From DASVUC01 sp036387255 (GTDB lineage Bacteria > Planctomycetota > Phycisphaerae > Tepidisphaerales > Tepidisphaeraceae), in NCBI GenBank assembly GCA_036387255.1, contig DASVUC010000124.1, positions 50,883-114,882 of the forward strand: 64,000 bases of DNA. Direction: 5' to 3'. This document shows positions 42,688-50,832 of this stretch, one piece after another. Numbering within the stretch: position 1 is the first letter of the stretch; each line of letters starts with the position of its first letter. The notes below the pieces were generated by a model that was not told where the DNA came from, did no database searches, and saw only the letters and a list, made by a program, of their open reading frames with translations. The translations under genes and the position numbers were made by a program.

Positions 42688-44325
42688 CCCTTATCTCCTC
42701 TTGCCGGAAAACTGCCGCCTGCGGATTTGCTGATCGATCCGCGGAAGCTGGAGCGTGAGTATTACGACCTGAAGCCGGATGCGACGAATGCGCAGCAGCG
42801 CGTGTCGTTCGGCACATCCGGTCACCGGGGCACGCCGAGCAATGGCAGCTTTAACGAGGCACACATCCTGGCGATCACGCAGGCGGTGTGTGAGTATCGC
42901 AAGAGCAAGGGGATCGATGGGCCGTTGTACCTGGGGAAGGACACGCATTTTGCGGATCAGCCGGCGACGCGGACGGCGATTGAGGTGCTGGCGGCGAACA
43001 ATGTTGTGACGATTCTTGCGGAGAAGGATGGATACACCCCAACGCCGGTGATTTCGCATGCGATCCTGACGTACAACAAGGGGAGGCACGCGCACCTGGC
43101 GGACGGGATCATCGTCACGCCTTCGCACAATCCGCCGCGGGATGGAGGCATCAAGTACAACCCGCCGCACGGCGGGCCGGCGGATACGGATGTGACGAAG
43201 TGGATTCAGGATCGCGCCAACCAATTGCTGGAAGGGGGGAACAAGGACGTTCGACGGACGCCTTATGAGCAGGCGATCAAAGCGCCGACGACCCATGCGC
43301 TGGATCTGATCACGGCTTATGTCGCGGACTTGAACAGCATCATTAACTTCGATGTGATCCGCAGTGCTGGCTTGCGCATCGGTGCCGACCCACTGGGCGG
43401 GGCGTCGGTTCAGTATTGGCCCGCGATTCGAGATCGCTACAACCTGAACCTGACGGTGGTGAACGAAAGCGTCGACTTCACCTTCAAGTTCATGACTGTG
43501 GATCACGACGGGCAGATTCGGATGGACTGCTCGAGCCCTTATGCGATGGCGTCGCTGGTGGCGCTGAAAGATCGGTACGACATCGCGTTCGGTAATGACA
43601 CCGACGCGGATCGGCATGGAGTCGTGACGCCTTCAGTGGGGCTCATGAATCCGAACCATTACCTGGCGGTGGCGATTCAATATCTCTTTGCGAATCGGCC
43701 GAATTGGGCGCAAATGGCGGCGATTGGAAAGACGCTGGTAAGCTCCAGCATCATCGACAAGGTCGCGCAAGCTCTGGGGCGGAAGCTGCTGGAAGTGCCG
43801 GTGGGCTTCAAGTGGTTCAGCCCCGGGTTGTTCGACGGATCACTCGGCTTCGGCGGGGAAGAGTCTGCGGGCGCCAGCTTTTTACGGAGCGACGGAAGCG
43901 TCTGGACGACAGATAAGGACGGCATCATCCTCGGTCTGCTGGCGGCGGAGATCACCGCGCGCACGGGGAAGGATCCGGGTCGGCATTACCAGGAGCTCGA
44001 GGCGAAGTTCGGGAAATCCTACTACACGCGGATCGATCAGGCGGCGACGCCAGCGCAGAAGAAGGTGCTGTCGAACCTGTCGCCGGAAAATGTGAAGGCG
44101 ACGACGCTGGCTGGAGAGCCGATCGTTGGAAAGTTTACAAAGGCGCCGGGGAATGGCGCAGCCATTGGCGGGTTGAAGGTGGCGACGCAAAGCGGGTGGT
44201 TCGCGGCGAGACCTTCAGGCACCGAAGATATCTACAAAATCTACGCCGAGAGTCTGAAGGGTCAGGAGCACCTGAATCAACTGGTGGAAGAAGCGAAGAT
44301 CGTCGTTACCGCGGCGCTGGCCTGA
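42685..44325 (+). CDS. pgm: Phosphoglucomutase (alpha-D-glucose specific)
   Basis: The 546-residue enzyme interconverts glucose 1-phosphate and glucose 6-phosphate, linking glycogen and nucleotide sugars with glycolysis. FGTSGHRG is the entry motif, TPSHNP holds the phosphoserine (Ser147), GNDTDADRHG the magnesium loop, GGEESAGASF the sugar-specificity loop and RPSGTED the phosphate-binding loop. The length is normal for the bacterial alpha-D-glucose type. It stands between two members of the same palindromic repeat family (42582-42630 and 44327-44390). Confidence 0.96.
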   Translation: MPLSPLAGKLPPADLLIDPRKLEREYYDLKPDATNAQQRVSFGTSGHRGTPSNGSFNEAHILAITQAVCEYRKSKGIDGPLYLGKDTHFADQPATRTAIEVLAANNVVTILAEKDGYTPTPVISHAILTYNKGRHAHLADGIIVTPSHNPPRDGGIKYNPPHGGPADTDVTKWIQDRANQLLEGGNKDVRRTPYEQAIKAPTTHALDLITAYVADLNSIINFDVIRSAGLRIGADPLGGASVQYWPAIRDRYNLNLTVVNESVDFTFKFMTVDHDGQIRMDCSSPYAMASLVALKDRYDIAFGNDTDADRHGVVTPSVGLMNPNHYLAVAIQYLFANRPNWAQMAAIGKTLVSSSIIDKVAQALGRKLLEVPVGFKWFSPGLFDGSLGFGGEESAGASFLRSDGSVWTTDKDGIILGLLAAEITARTGKDPGRHYQELEAKFGKSYYTRIDQAATPAQKKVLSNLSPENVKATTLAGEPIVGKFTKAPGNGAAIGGLKVATQSGWFAARPSGTEDIYKIYAESLKGQEHLNQLVEEAKIVVTAALA

Positions 44326-44326
44326 C

Positions 44327-44390
44327 CCGTAGCATGGGCGTCTCGCCCATGCACCCGGATGTGGCATGGGCGAGACGCCCATTGCTACGG
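44327..44390. repeat. Inverted pair of CATGGGCG-TCT-CGCCCATG palindromes (intact copy)
   Basis: Each arm is itself a hairpin (CATGGGCG, 3-base loop, CGCCCATG). The arms at 44327-44351 and 44365-44390 are near-perfect inverted copies of one another, differing by one inserted A, and begin or end with CCGTAGC/GCTACGG. This architecture matches REP doublets (REPIN/BIME type). It lies between two convergent genes. Confidence 0.85.
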
Positions 44391-44393
44391 AAA

Positions 44394-45692
44394 TCAGAGC
44401 CCGTCGGTGTCGACGGTATCGGGGGCATGGACAGCGCGGCCGTCGAAGAGGATCGTTTTCTGGCGCTGGAGGTTGGCGACGGCTTGGAGAGGGTTGTGCT
44501 CGGTGATAATGAAGCGGGCACGGTGGTGGGGGGCGAGTCGGCCGATCTTCTCAGGGAAGTGCAACGTGGCCGCGCTGGTTCCGGTGGCGCTGTTGATGAC
44601 AGCCCACGCGGGAACGCCAGCACGCTGCATTTGCTCAAGTTCCCATAGAAATCCAACGCCATGCGCGACGCCGCAGGAGCCGGCATCCGAGCCGGCGACG
44701 AGCCTTACACCCATCTCGTGCGCCAATCGGAGCATGTTCTGGTGCGACTCGATGATGCGCTTCAGATGACTCACGATCTCGTCCGACCATCCCAGTTCCG
44801 CAGCGCGATCGATCTGCACCTGCACCGGCGCGAACGTGGGAACCCAGGCAATGTTGCGGTCGCGCATCTTGGCGAGCTGCTCCGGGGTGATGAAGAAGCC
44901 GTGCTCGACCGTGTTCACGCCGCCTTCAATCGAGTGCTCCACGCCCTCGGTTCCTGAAGCGTGCGCGAACGTCTGGCGATGATGCTCATGAGCGGCGGCC
45001 ACGAACTCGCGCACTTCGTCGACCGACATCTGCGGTGGCGTCGTCACCTGGCCGACCTTGAAGTTGATGATGCCGCTGACGAGGAGCTTGATCCGATCCG
45101 CGCCCTGCTGGACGCGGGAAGCGACGCACGCGGCGGGCGACGCATGATCCTCCACCGGCTGTCCCATGAACGAGCCATAACGGCCCTTGTGATGGATCGC
45201 CGCGCCCGGGGAATCAATATACGGCGTAGGCCGGAGGACGCTGGCAAACTGCTTAGATTCCGCGGCGAGGGAGAGACCGACGTTGTGTTTGTCACCCGCA
45301 TCGCGCACGGCGCCGATCCCGCACTCCAGGATCTTGGGCCACCGCGCCCGCGCCCGAGACAGCATGTACTCCGGCGTCTCCTTCAGGTACTGCTCGCGCT
45401 GCTGAAAATTGACGGGCGCCCCATCGAGAAACAAATGCGCGTGTGCCTCGATCAGGCAAGGCAGCACCGTCGCCTCTTTCAACCACAGATCAGGCTCCGC
45501 CCCATCGTGCGGCGTCACCGACACAATCTCTTGCGCGGTGAATACAAGATCCGCATCCCGCATCGGCGCTTGTGATGCGCCATCCAGAAGCGTCCCCACG
45601 CGCAGTCGAACACTGCGCTGCCGGGATTGCTGCGCCAGATCGTTGAGCTTCGCGCGGTCGATTGTCCCGTCGCCCTTAGTCGGCTTGTGCAT
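44394..45692 (-). CDS. Amidohydrolase-family protein
   Basis: The 432-residue product starts at the ATG at 45692, overlapping the end of the pterin-binding-protein gene by 17 bases. It has the amidohydrolase pattern: a small N-terminal beta domain (RLRVGTLLDGASQAPM), the EAHAHLF metal motif (about 90-96), ASGTEGVEHSIEGG and VNTVEHGFFI histidine motifs (about 255-275), and AGSDAGSCG (about 345) with the metal Asp. Members of this style resemble imidazolonepropionase or prolidase-type hydrolases; the substrate is unknown. As the last gene of the metF operon it may handle a product of one-carbon metabolism. Confidence 0.85.
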   Translation of the reverse strand: MHKPTKGDGTIDRAKLNDLAQQSRQRSVRLRVGTLLDGASQAPMRDADLVFTAQEIVSVTPHDGAEPDLWLKEATVLPCLIEAHAHLFLDGAPVNFQQREQYLKETPEYMLSRARARWPKILECGIGAVRDAGDKHNVGLSLAAESKQFASVLRPTPYIDSPGAAIHHKGRYGSFMGQPVEDHASPAACVASRVQQGADRIKLLVSGIINFKVGQVTTPPQMSVDEVREFVAAAHEHHRQTFAHASGTEGVEHSIEGGVNTVEHGFFITPEQLAKMRDRNIAWVPTFAPVQVQIDRAAELGWSDEIVSHLKRIIESHQNMLRLAHEMGVRLVAGSDAGSCGVAHGVGFLWELEQMQRAGVPAWAVINSATGTSAATLHFPEKIGRLAPHHRARFIITEHNPLQAVANLQRQKTILFDGRAVHAPDTVDTDGL

Positions 45693-46650
45693 TGAACATC
45701 TCGATGATCTTCGTCGCCTGCCGGAACCCCGCTTCTTCCTGCGTCTCGCCATCGGACGGTCGTCCGGCCTCCAGCGCCTCGATGATGCCGCGCACGTACT
45801 TGTCATCCGCATCCAGCAGATGCAGGTTCTTCTCCGGGTTTCCCAGCACGAAATCCAGCCCCGCCTCCACCGCGATCGTCAGGTACGCGCTCTCAACGCT
45901 CTCGCGGATATCCTTGGGCATGCCGAACGAGAAATTCGTCAGCCCCACTGAAAGATGCAGGCCCTGAAGATTCGGATTCGCCCGGATCATCCGCATCGCA
46001 TCCAGCCCCATGTTCACGAGCCCGTAGGTATCGGCGCCGACGGGAGCGAGACCAGGGTCCAAAATGATCTGATCCGTCTTTCGATTAGCCTTCTTCTGAA
46101 GCATCTCGACCAGTTCCTGAGACGCTCCGTAAACGTCCTCCGCCGAGAGACATTGTGCCCCGCCGCCTTCAACGAACTTTTCGGAAGCCATTCCGATCAC
46201 CATCGTGTCATGCTCGGCAACCAGCTCCAGCATTTCCTCAAGGTTGGTTCGCGACGCTGCCACGGAGTTCAAGATCGGCCGACCGCTCTTGCTCCGGTCG
46301 TAGATCTTCAGACACCGCTTGTGAAACTCGATGGAAGGATTATCAAATGCCAGCGGCACGCTCGTCACTTCCTGGATCGCGGGGATCAGATCGGGCAGAA
46401 AGTCGAACATCTCCTGCGGCAACACCCGCATCGACTGAGTGCCATCGATATTCAGCGTGAGATAGTCGGCGCCAAGATCAGACTGGAGCTTGGCGAGCTG
46501 CTGATACCCCGTCACGTCCTTCGCCTTCCATGCCTTCGCCGCGCGACCGAAGGAATGATTGATCAGCTCACCGATCAGCTTGAACGGCCGCTGGTTCTTC
46601 ACTTCGGACGATGCTGGCGTCGGGTGTGGGGTTTGTTGTGTGGGAGGCAT
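45676..46650 (-). CDS. Pterin-binding (DHPS-fold) methyltetrahydrofolate methyltransferase
   Basis: The 324-residue protein is a TIM barrel of the dihydropteroate-synthase-like family. FKLIGELINHSFGRA near residue 25 is the usual pterin-domain start, and ADYLTLNID, IILDPGL and LSVGLTNFSFGMP (the characteristic SNxSFG-type loop) match MetH folate domains and corrinoid methyltransferases such as AcsE. It should move the methyl group from methyl-tetrahydrofolate onto a corrinoid protein, probably the one encoded at 49600. The N-terminal ~20 residues are Pro/Thr/Ser-rich. Its start lies inside the 3' end of the metF gene (83-base overlap), indicating tight coupling. Confidence 0.87.
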   Translation of the reverse strand: MPPTQQTPHPTPASSEVKNQRPFKLIGELINHSFGRAAKAWKAKDVTGYQQLAKLQSDLGADYLTLNIDGTQSMRVLPQEMFDFLPDLIPAIQEVTSVPLAFDNPSIEFHKRCLKIYDRSKSGRPILNSVAASRTNLEEMLELVAEHDTMVIGMASEKFVEGGGAQCLSAEDVYGASQELVEMLQKKANRKTDQIILDPGLAPVGADTYGLVNMGLDAMRMIRANPNLQGLHLSVGLTNFSFGMPKDIRESVESAYLTIAVEAGLDFVLGNPEKNLHLLDADDKYVRGIIEALEAGRPSDGETQEEAGFRQATKIIEMFNAQAD

Positions 46651-48307
46651 CAGACATTTTCTCGCTTTCTATCGTGACTTGAGATGAAGAGACGGAAGCC
46701 GCAGCCGTCGCAGAAGCCGGCGCTTGCTTCGCTTCGTCAGCGGCCGCCGGCGCGGGACAGCTCGCGGAATGATCGCGGCACAGAAATGCATTCCCCCAGC
46801 TCGATGTCCCGCGCAAGGACTGATCCTGAATCACCGGCGCATGATCCAGCATCTGCTGCTCATGGCCCTCGTATTTCGCGCGGTCGTACGCGCGCGCCCA
46901 GATGCATTCGAAGTCGGCCACTTCGCACAGCCCATCGCGCGTCCCGCCGCAGGGGCCGTTGCGCTGGTTCTTTGCACACTGCGATTCCGGGCAGAGGTAT
47001 TCAATATCCGGCAACGAGCAGTCGCCGCAGTCTTTGCACTTGAACATGGCCGCTTTGCTCGCGTGCTCCAAAACGCGCAGCGAGCGAGGACCCTGGTAGC
47101 TGTCGCGCGACTTCCTGTAAACCCACGCCCCTAGCCGGTTAAGTGCCGTTCCCGGCGTAAAGACCGCATCGTGAATGCGCTTGCTAACCCGATAGGTCAG
47201 CGTCACATTGTGCGTCGCCTCGCGCCGCTTCAGCGAGCGCTCATACTTAGGCTCCAGGCGCGACGAATCCGCCAGATCCGTTTTGTCATCGCGCTCGTAA
47301 TAGTAGAACTCATCCTGCACCGGGTACTGGAGCTCCCGCGCGAACTGCTTCCAATCATCGGGCGCAAACGTCTTCTCCGTCTCCAGCACCGCCGTCACAT
47401 CGTTCATGCGGTGCACGCCGCCAAGGTACCCGCCCGCAAAGCCAAGCCCTCGGAAGATCGCCAGCTGCTTTGCCGCCAGCTCGCGGAAGAATGATGCGCC
47501 GCGATCGGCATCCTCCGCATGTTTCTCGCAAAGGTCGAACAACTGATCGCTGATGACCACACCCGGTATGGTTCGCTTTCGAAAGAAACGCACCACTGGC
47601 GCCGTCAGCAGATACACATTCCCGATCAGCGGCACATGCCCCATTTCGCGCTGCTGCATATACCGCAGCATTTCATGGCTCTTGCGCGCGTCGTAGCCGA
47701 TCTGGGCGATGATGAACTTCGCCCCGCACGCAACCTTCTTCTCCAACTTCAGAAGCTGCGGCACAACCTCGTTCTCGTGCTTCTTAAAATTCGTCGCGAC
47801 CGCGCCGGGGAAGAAACTAGTGGCGTGAAACGTCTGCGTCTCCCCGTTCTTCCGAACCTTCGGGCGCGAAAGCCCGCGGTTCATCTCGTCCAGCATCGTC
47901 AGCAGGCCGATCGAATCGATGTCAAAGACGGGCTTCCCCTGCCCGTGATATCCCGCGGCAGGATAATCGCCGCTCAGCGCCAGGATGTTGTGAAAGCCCT
48001 CACTCGCCAGTTCCCAAGCCGCGCTCTCCAACCCGTTGCGGTTGAAGTCCTTGCAGGACAGATGAATCAGCACTTCTTTCCCAGCGTACAGGATGGGCTT
48101 CCCCAGCGCCATCGGGCTGAGCTGCGGATTGCCTCCCGCATTGTCGGTGATCGACACCCAGTCGACGGAATCCGCATGAACAAGTTGCGTCGCGAACGAG
48201 CGCGTTTTGATGGCATCTTCGTCCGCCATGCTCCCGCGCGTGGACACCAGCTCTACGCCGAGTAGAAACCGTGTGTTACCTGTCAACTTCTCGCGCAAAG
48301 TGAACAT
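46568..48307 (-). CDS. metF: Methylenetetrahydrofolate reductase fused to MetV-type zinc/cluster domain
   Basis: The 579-residue protein has a MetF flavin barrel (about 1-300, with DSVDWVSITDNAGGNPQLSP and IAQIGYD) that makes methyl-tetrahydrofolate. Residues about 430-500 form the MTHFR C-terminal domain, with cysteines in CKDCGDCSLPD, YLCPESQCAKN and GPCGGTRDGLCE, as in acetogen MetV. A Ser/Ala/Pro-rich, probably disordered tail (about 520-579) follows, and its coding sequence overlaps the next gene by 83 bases. It heads the minus-strand half of the one-carbon cluster, divergent from the UroD-family methyltransferase gene. Confidence 0.9.
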   Translation of the reverse strand: MFTLREKLTGNTRFLLGVELVSTRGSMADEDAIKTRSFATQLVHADSVDWVSITDNAGGNPQLSPMALGKPILYAGKEVLIHLSCKDFNRNGLESAAWELASEGFHNILALSGDYPAAGYHGQGKPVFDIDSIGLLTMLDEMNRGLSRPKVRKNGETQTFHATSFFPGAVATNFKKHENEVVPQLLKLEKKVACGAKFIIAQIGYDARKSHEMLRYMQQREMGHVPLIGNVYLLTAPVVRFFRKRTIPGVVISDQLFDLCEKHAEDADRGASFFRELAAKQLAIFRGLGFAGGYLGGVHRMNDVTAVLETEKTFAPDDWKQFARELQYPVQDEFYYYERDDKTDLADSSRLEPKYERSLKRREATHNVTLTYRVSKRIHDAVFTPGTALNRLGAWVYRKSRDSYQGPRSLRVLEHASKAAMFKCKDCGDCSLPDIEYLCPESQCAKNQRNGPCGGTRDGLCEVADFECIWARAYDRAKYEGHEQQMLDHAPVIQDQSLRGTSSWGNAFLCRDHSASCPAPAAADEAKQAPASATAAASVSSSQVTIESEKMSDASHTTNPTPDASIVRSEEPAAVQADR

Positions 48308-48460
48308 GATCTATTGCCGGGTGGTTGGCTGGAAACGCGTTTTTGCGTATCCTGTAGATTGTATACACGATTTAGCACGACCGCGCTGTCGCGAATTTGA
48401 CGACGCGACAGACTTTCGTCACGTTCAGCAGCCCCTTTACCTGTAAACAAGAGGAACCAC
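48308..48460. promoter_or_regulatory. Divergent control region of the one-carbon cluster, with an 8-bp hairpin
   Basis: This 153-base region drives both halves of the cluster. It contains perfect arms CTGTCGCG (48386-48393) and CGCGACAG (48404-48411) around a 10-base loop, and a short symmetric TGTATACA site near 48357-48364. No known SAM or cobalamin riboswitch fold is recognisable on either strand. The hairpin would lie in the leader of the plus-strand mRNA and could also be an operator. Confidence 0.4.
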
Positions 48461-49525
48461 ATGCTGCCCGAGCAATGGGAGACGTACAAGAAGGCCGCCC
48501 GCCTGGAGAAGCTCGACAAGGTCCCCATGGCCATGATCATCGATAGCCCATGGATCCCCGGTTACCTGGGCATCCAGCACATGGACTATTACCTCAACCC
48601 GGACCTCTGGTTTGAGTCGAACCTGAAGATCATGCGCGAGTTCCCCGACGTGATCTTCGTCCCCTCGTGGTGGATGGAGTACGGCATGGCCGCCGAACCC
48701 TCCATCCTCGGCGCCAAGATCAAGTTCTGGGAGAACAACACCCCCAGCGAATACCACACGCTTTACCGCCTGGAAGACATTTCCGAATTTCCGGAATATG
48801 AGGTCGAAGCCGACGCCTTCGCCGCGCTCACCCTGCATCGCTACAAGATGCACAAGCAACAGATCCTCGACCACGGCTACATCCTTCCCTTCATCACCAG
48901 CCGCGGCCCTATGTGCACCGCCGGCTTCGTCCGCAGCACTGCCAACCTCATGATCGAGCTGGTGGAGAAGCCGGAGGAATGTCACAAGCTGCTGGATCTG
49001 TGCACGCGCGTCGTCATCGACTGGCTTAAGGCCCAGCACAAGGTGCTCGGCGAAACCGTCGAAGGCATCTTCATCCTCGACGACATCGTGGGCTTCGTGA
49101 ACGAAGACCACTACATGGAGTTCTGCCACCCGTACATGAAGCGCATCTGCGATGCGTTTCCTAAGGATTGGGTGAAGTTGTATCACAACGACGCGGAAGT
49201 GGATGCGTGCCTCGATCACCTCCCCGACGTGGGCTTCAACGTCCTCAACTGGGGCAAGCAGAAAGATATCAAAGAAGTGAAAGAGCGCGTCGGTGATCGC
49301 ATGTGCCTCATGGGCAACGTAAACCCGCTTGAGGTTGCAGTTCGCGGCACGCCGGATGAGGTCAAAGAGGCGACGCTGGAAGTCCTGGAAGGCGGCGCTT
49401 CGGATGGAAAAGGAATGATCCTCTCCGTCGGCGGCGGGACTTCCCCCGGAATGCCAAAGGAAAACTTCCTCGCGATGCTCGAAGCCCTCGAGCAATTCAA
49501 CTCCAAGCGCTTCAGTCAAGTCTGA
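48461..49525 (+). CDS. Uroporphyrinogen-decarboxylase-family corrinoid methyltransferase
   Basis: The 354-residue TIM-barrel protein starts behind AAGAGG. It matches the UroD-like MtaA/CmuA branch rather than haem-pathway HemE. It has ILDDIVGFVNEDHYMEFCHPYMKRI in the middle, and WVKLYHNDAEV and MGNVNPLEV near the C-terminus, as in cobalamin-dependent methyltransferases. Such enzymes transfer a methyl group between a corrinoid protein and a thiol or other acceptor through a zinc site. The corrinoid protein gene follows 74 bases downstream, across a repeat element. The methyl donor or acceptor cannot be fixed from sequence. Confidence 0.85.
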   Translation: MLPEQWETYKKAARLEKLDKVPMAMIIDSPWIPGYLGIQHMDYYLNPDLWFESNLKIMREFPDVIFVPSWWMEYGMAAEPSILGAKIKFWENNTPSEYHTLYRLEDISEFPEYEVEADAFAALTLHRYKMHKQQILDHGYILPFITSRGPMCTAGFVRSTANLMIELVEKPEECHKLLDLCTRVVIDWLKAQHKVLGETVEGIFILDDIVGFVNEDHYMEFCHPYMKRICDAFPKDWVKLYHNDAEVDACLDHLPDVGFNVLNWGKQKDIKEVKERVGDRMCLMGNVNPLEVAVRGTPDEVKEATLEVLEGGASDGKGMILSVGGGTSPGMPKENFLAMLEALEQFNSKRFSQV

Positions 49526-49530
49526 TTTTG

Positions 49531-49590
49531 CGTGGCATGGGCGTCTCGCCCATGCATCTTTGAACGCACGAGCGAGACGCTCATGCCACG
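49531..49590. repeat. Inverted pair of the CATGGGCGTCTCGCCCATG repeat inside the plus-strand operon
   Basis: The left arm (49531-49555) is intact, and the right arm (49568-49590) is its inverted copy with a few changes. It fills the gap between the UroD-family gene and the corrinoid-protein gene and would be transcribed within the operon, ten bases before the start of the corrinoid-protein gene. Confidence 0.75.
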
Positions 49591-49599
49591 GAGAACGTG

Positions 49600-50583
49600 A
49601 TGCCTGATTATGCCTTGATGAACCAATACCTGTACGAAGGTAAAGCTAAAGAAGTCGAGCAGATGACGAAGGACGCGCTGGCCGACGGGCGCCACTTCAA
49701 AGAAGTGCTTGAGCAAGGTTTGATTGCCGGCATGTCCGTCGTCGGCGAAGACTTTAAGCACAACATCCTCTACGTCCCCGAGGTGCTCATCGCCGCGCGC
49801 GCGATGAAAGCTGGCATGGCGGTCCTCAAGCCGCTGCTCAGCGCCAAAGACTCGGGCTCCAAACCCGTCGGCACCCTCCTCATGGGCACCGTCCGCGGCG
49901 ATCTCCACGACATCGGCAAGAACCTCGTCTGCATGATGGCCGAGGGCGCAGGATTCGAAGTACATGACATTGGCGTCGACCAGTCCGTCGAAAAATTCAT
50001 GGCCGCCGCCGACAAGGTCAACGCCAACATTGTCGGCATGAGCGCGCTGCTCACCACGACGATGACCTACATGAAAACCGTGATCGACGGCTTCCAGGCC
50101 GCCGGCCGGACCGATATCAAGTTCGCCGTCGGCGGCGCCCCCATCAGCCAAATGTTCGCCGACGAAATCGGCGCCGACGGATACGGACAGAACGCGTCAG
50201 CGGCAGTTGATCTATTTCTCCGCCTCGCGGGCGCCGCCAACGCCCCCGCCGCCCCCAGCGCCGCATCTTCAACGGCGGGCCCCGCTTCAGGGGGGCCTGA
50301 AACGCCCAAGCGCGAAGGCAAAGTCAGCACCTTCAAAGTCCTCTACTGGCAGGAAATCCCCTCGCAGATCAAGGTCGAAGACGACGCCGGCAACGAAGTC
50401 TCGATGGAACTCGGCCAGAAGGTCGTTGAATACATCGACGCCGAAGCCCACAAGCGAGGCTTCACCGACGGCGACGCCTACTCCGCCCAGTGGAAGTGGG
50501 GCGACGAGCAGGAACGCCAGGGATCGGCGGATGCGGTTGCACAGGCATTGAAGGACGAACTGCTCGGCCAGCTGAAGTTGTAA
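49600..50583 (+). CDS. Corrinoid protein fused to a C-terminal 'virulence factor' domain
   Basis: The 327-residue protein has an MtbC-like helical cap (about 1-85) and a B12-binding Rossmann domain (about 86-205), with the cobalt-ligand motif DLHDIG (His103), SALLTTTM and VGGAPIS. It would carry the methyl group between partner methyltransferases. An Ala/Pro/Ser linker (about 208-238) leads to a domain (about 242-325: FKVLYWQEIPSQIKV...DAYSAQWKWGDEQ) that I recognise as the family labelled 'Virulence_fact', usually a separate small protein. The fusion suggests that domain works with corrinoid proteins. The ATG at 49600 is preferred to the overlapping GTG at 49597. Confidence 0.85.
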   Translation: MPDYALMNQYLYEGKAKEVEQMTKDALADGRHFKEVLEQGLIAGMSVVGEDFKHNILYVPEVLIAARAMKAGMAVLKPLLSAKDSGSKPVGTLLMGTVRGDLHDIGKNLVCMMAEGAGFEVHDIGVDQSVEKFMAAADKVNANIVGMSALLTTTMTYMKTVIDGFQAAGRTDIKFAVGGAPISQMFADEIGADGYGQNASAAVDLFLRLAGAANAPAAPSAASSTAGPASGGPETPKREGKVSTFKVLYWQEIPSQIKVEDDAGNEVSMELGQKVVEYIDAEAHKRGFTDGDAYSAQWKWGDEQERQGSADAVAQALKDELLGQLKL

Positions 50584-50607
50584 GCGGTATAATGGGAGAG
50601 GCGCCTT

Positions 50608-50832
50608 ATGACCTACCGAGGCAAGATCAAGAACGGTGTCGTTGTCATTGACGGCAATCCCACTCTTCCAGAAGGGGCGGATGTGGAGCTTGAAGTTGTC
50701 GACGAGGCAGCTTTGAAAGCACTTTGGGAAGATTTGAGGAAACTGGCCGGCACGGTGGACGGTCTCCCGCCAGATATGGCAGAGAACCATGACCACTACG
50801 CGCATGGCGCGCCTAAGCGTAAACAGTCGTGA
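50608..50832 (+). CDS. Antitoxin of a PIN-domain toxin-antitoxin pair
   Basis: The 74-residue protein has a small beta N-terminus (YRGKIKNGVVVIDGNPTLPEGADVELEVV) and a helical C-terminus ending in LPPDMAENHDHYAHG, a combination seen in antitoxins that accompany VapC-like toxins. A TATAAT (50588-50593) and a GGGAGAGG ribosome site lie just upstream, so the pair may have its own promoter. Its TGA overlaps the GTG start of the PIN gene, as expected for coupled antitoxin-toxin genes. Confidence 0.75.
   Translation: MTYRGKIKNGVVVIDGNPTLPEGADVELEVVDEAALKALWEDLRKLAGTVDGLPPDMAENHDHYAHGAPKRKQS

Noticed and set aside
44327..44390. Convergent intrinsic terminator between pgm and the amidohydrolase gene
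   Set aside because: The hairpins are strong but have no T-run. The same sequence recurs at unrelated sites, so it is better read as a repeat element, although it may still influence 3' ends.
48340..48420. dif-like recombination site near the G/C bias change
   Set aside because: The TGTATA core near 48357 lacks recognisable XerC and XerD arms.
48308..48460. SAM or cobalamin riboswitch between metF and the UroD-family gene
   Set aside because: The region is short and I found neither the B12-box nor SAM-I/SAH core motifs on either strand.
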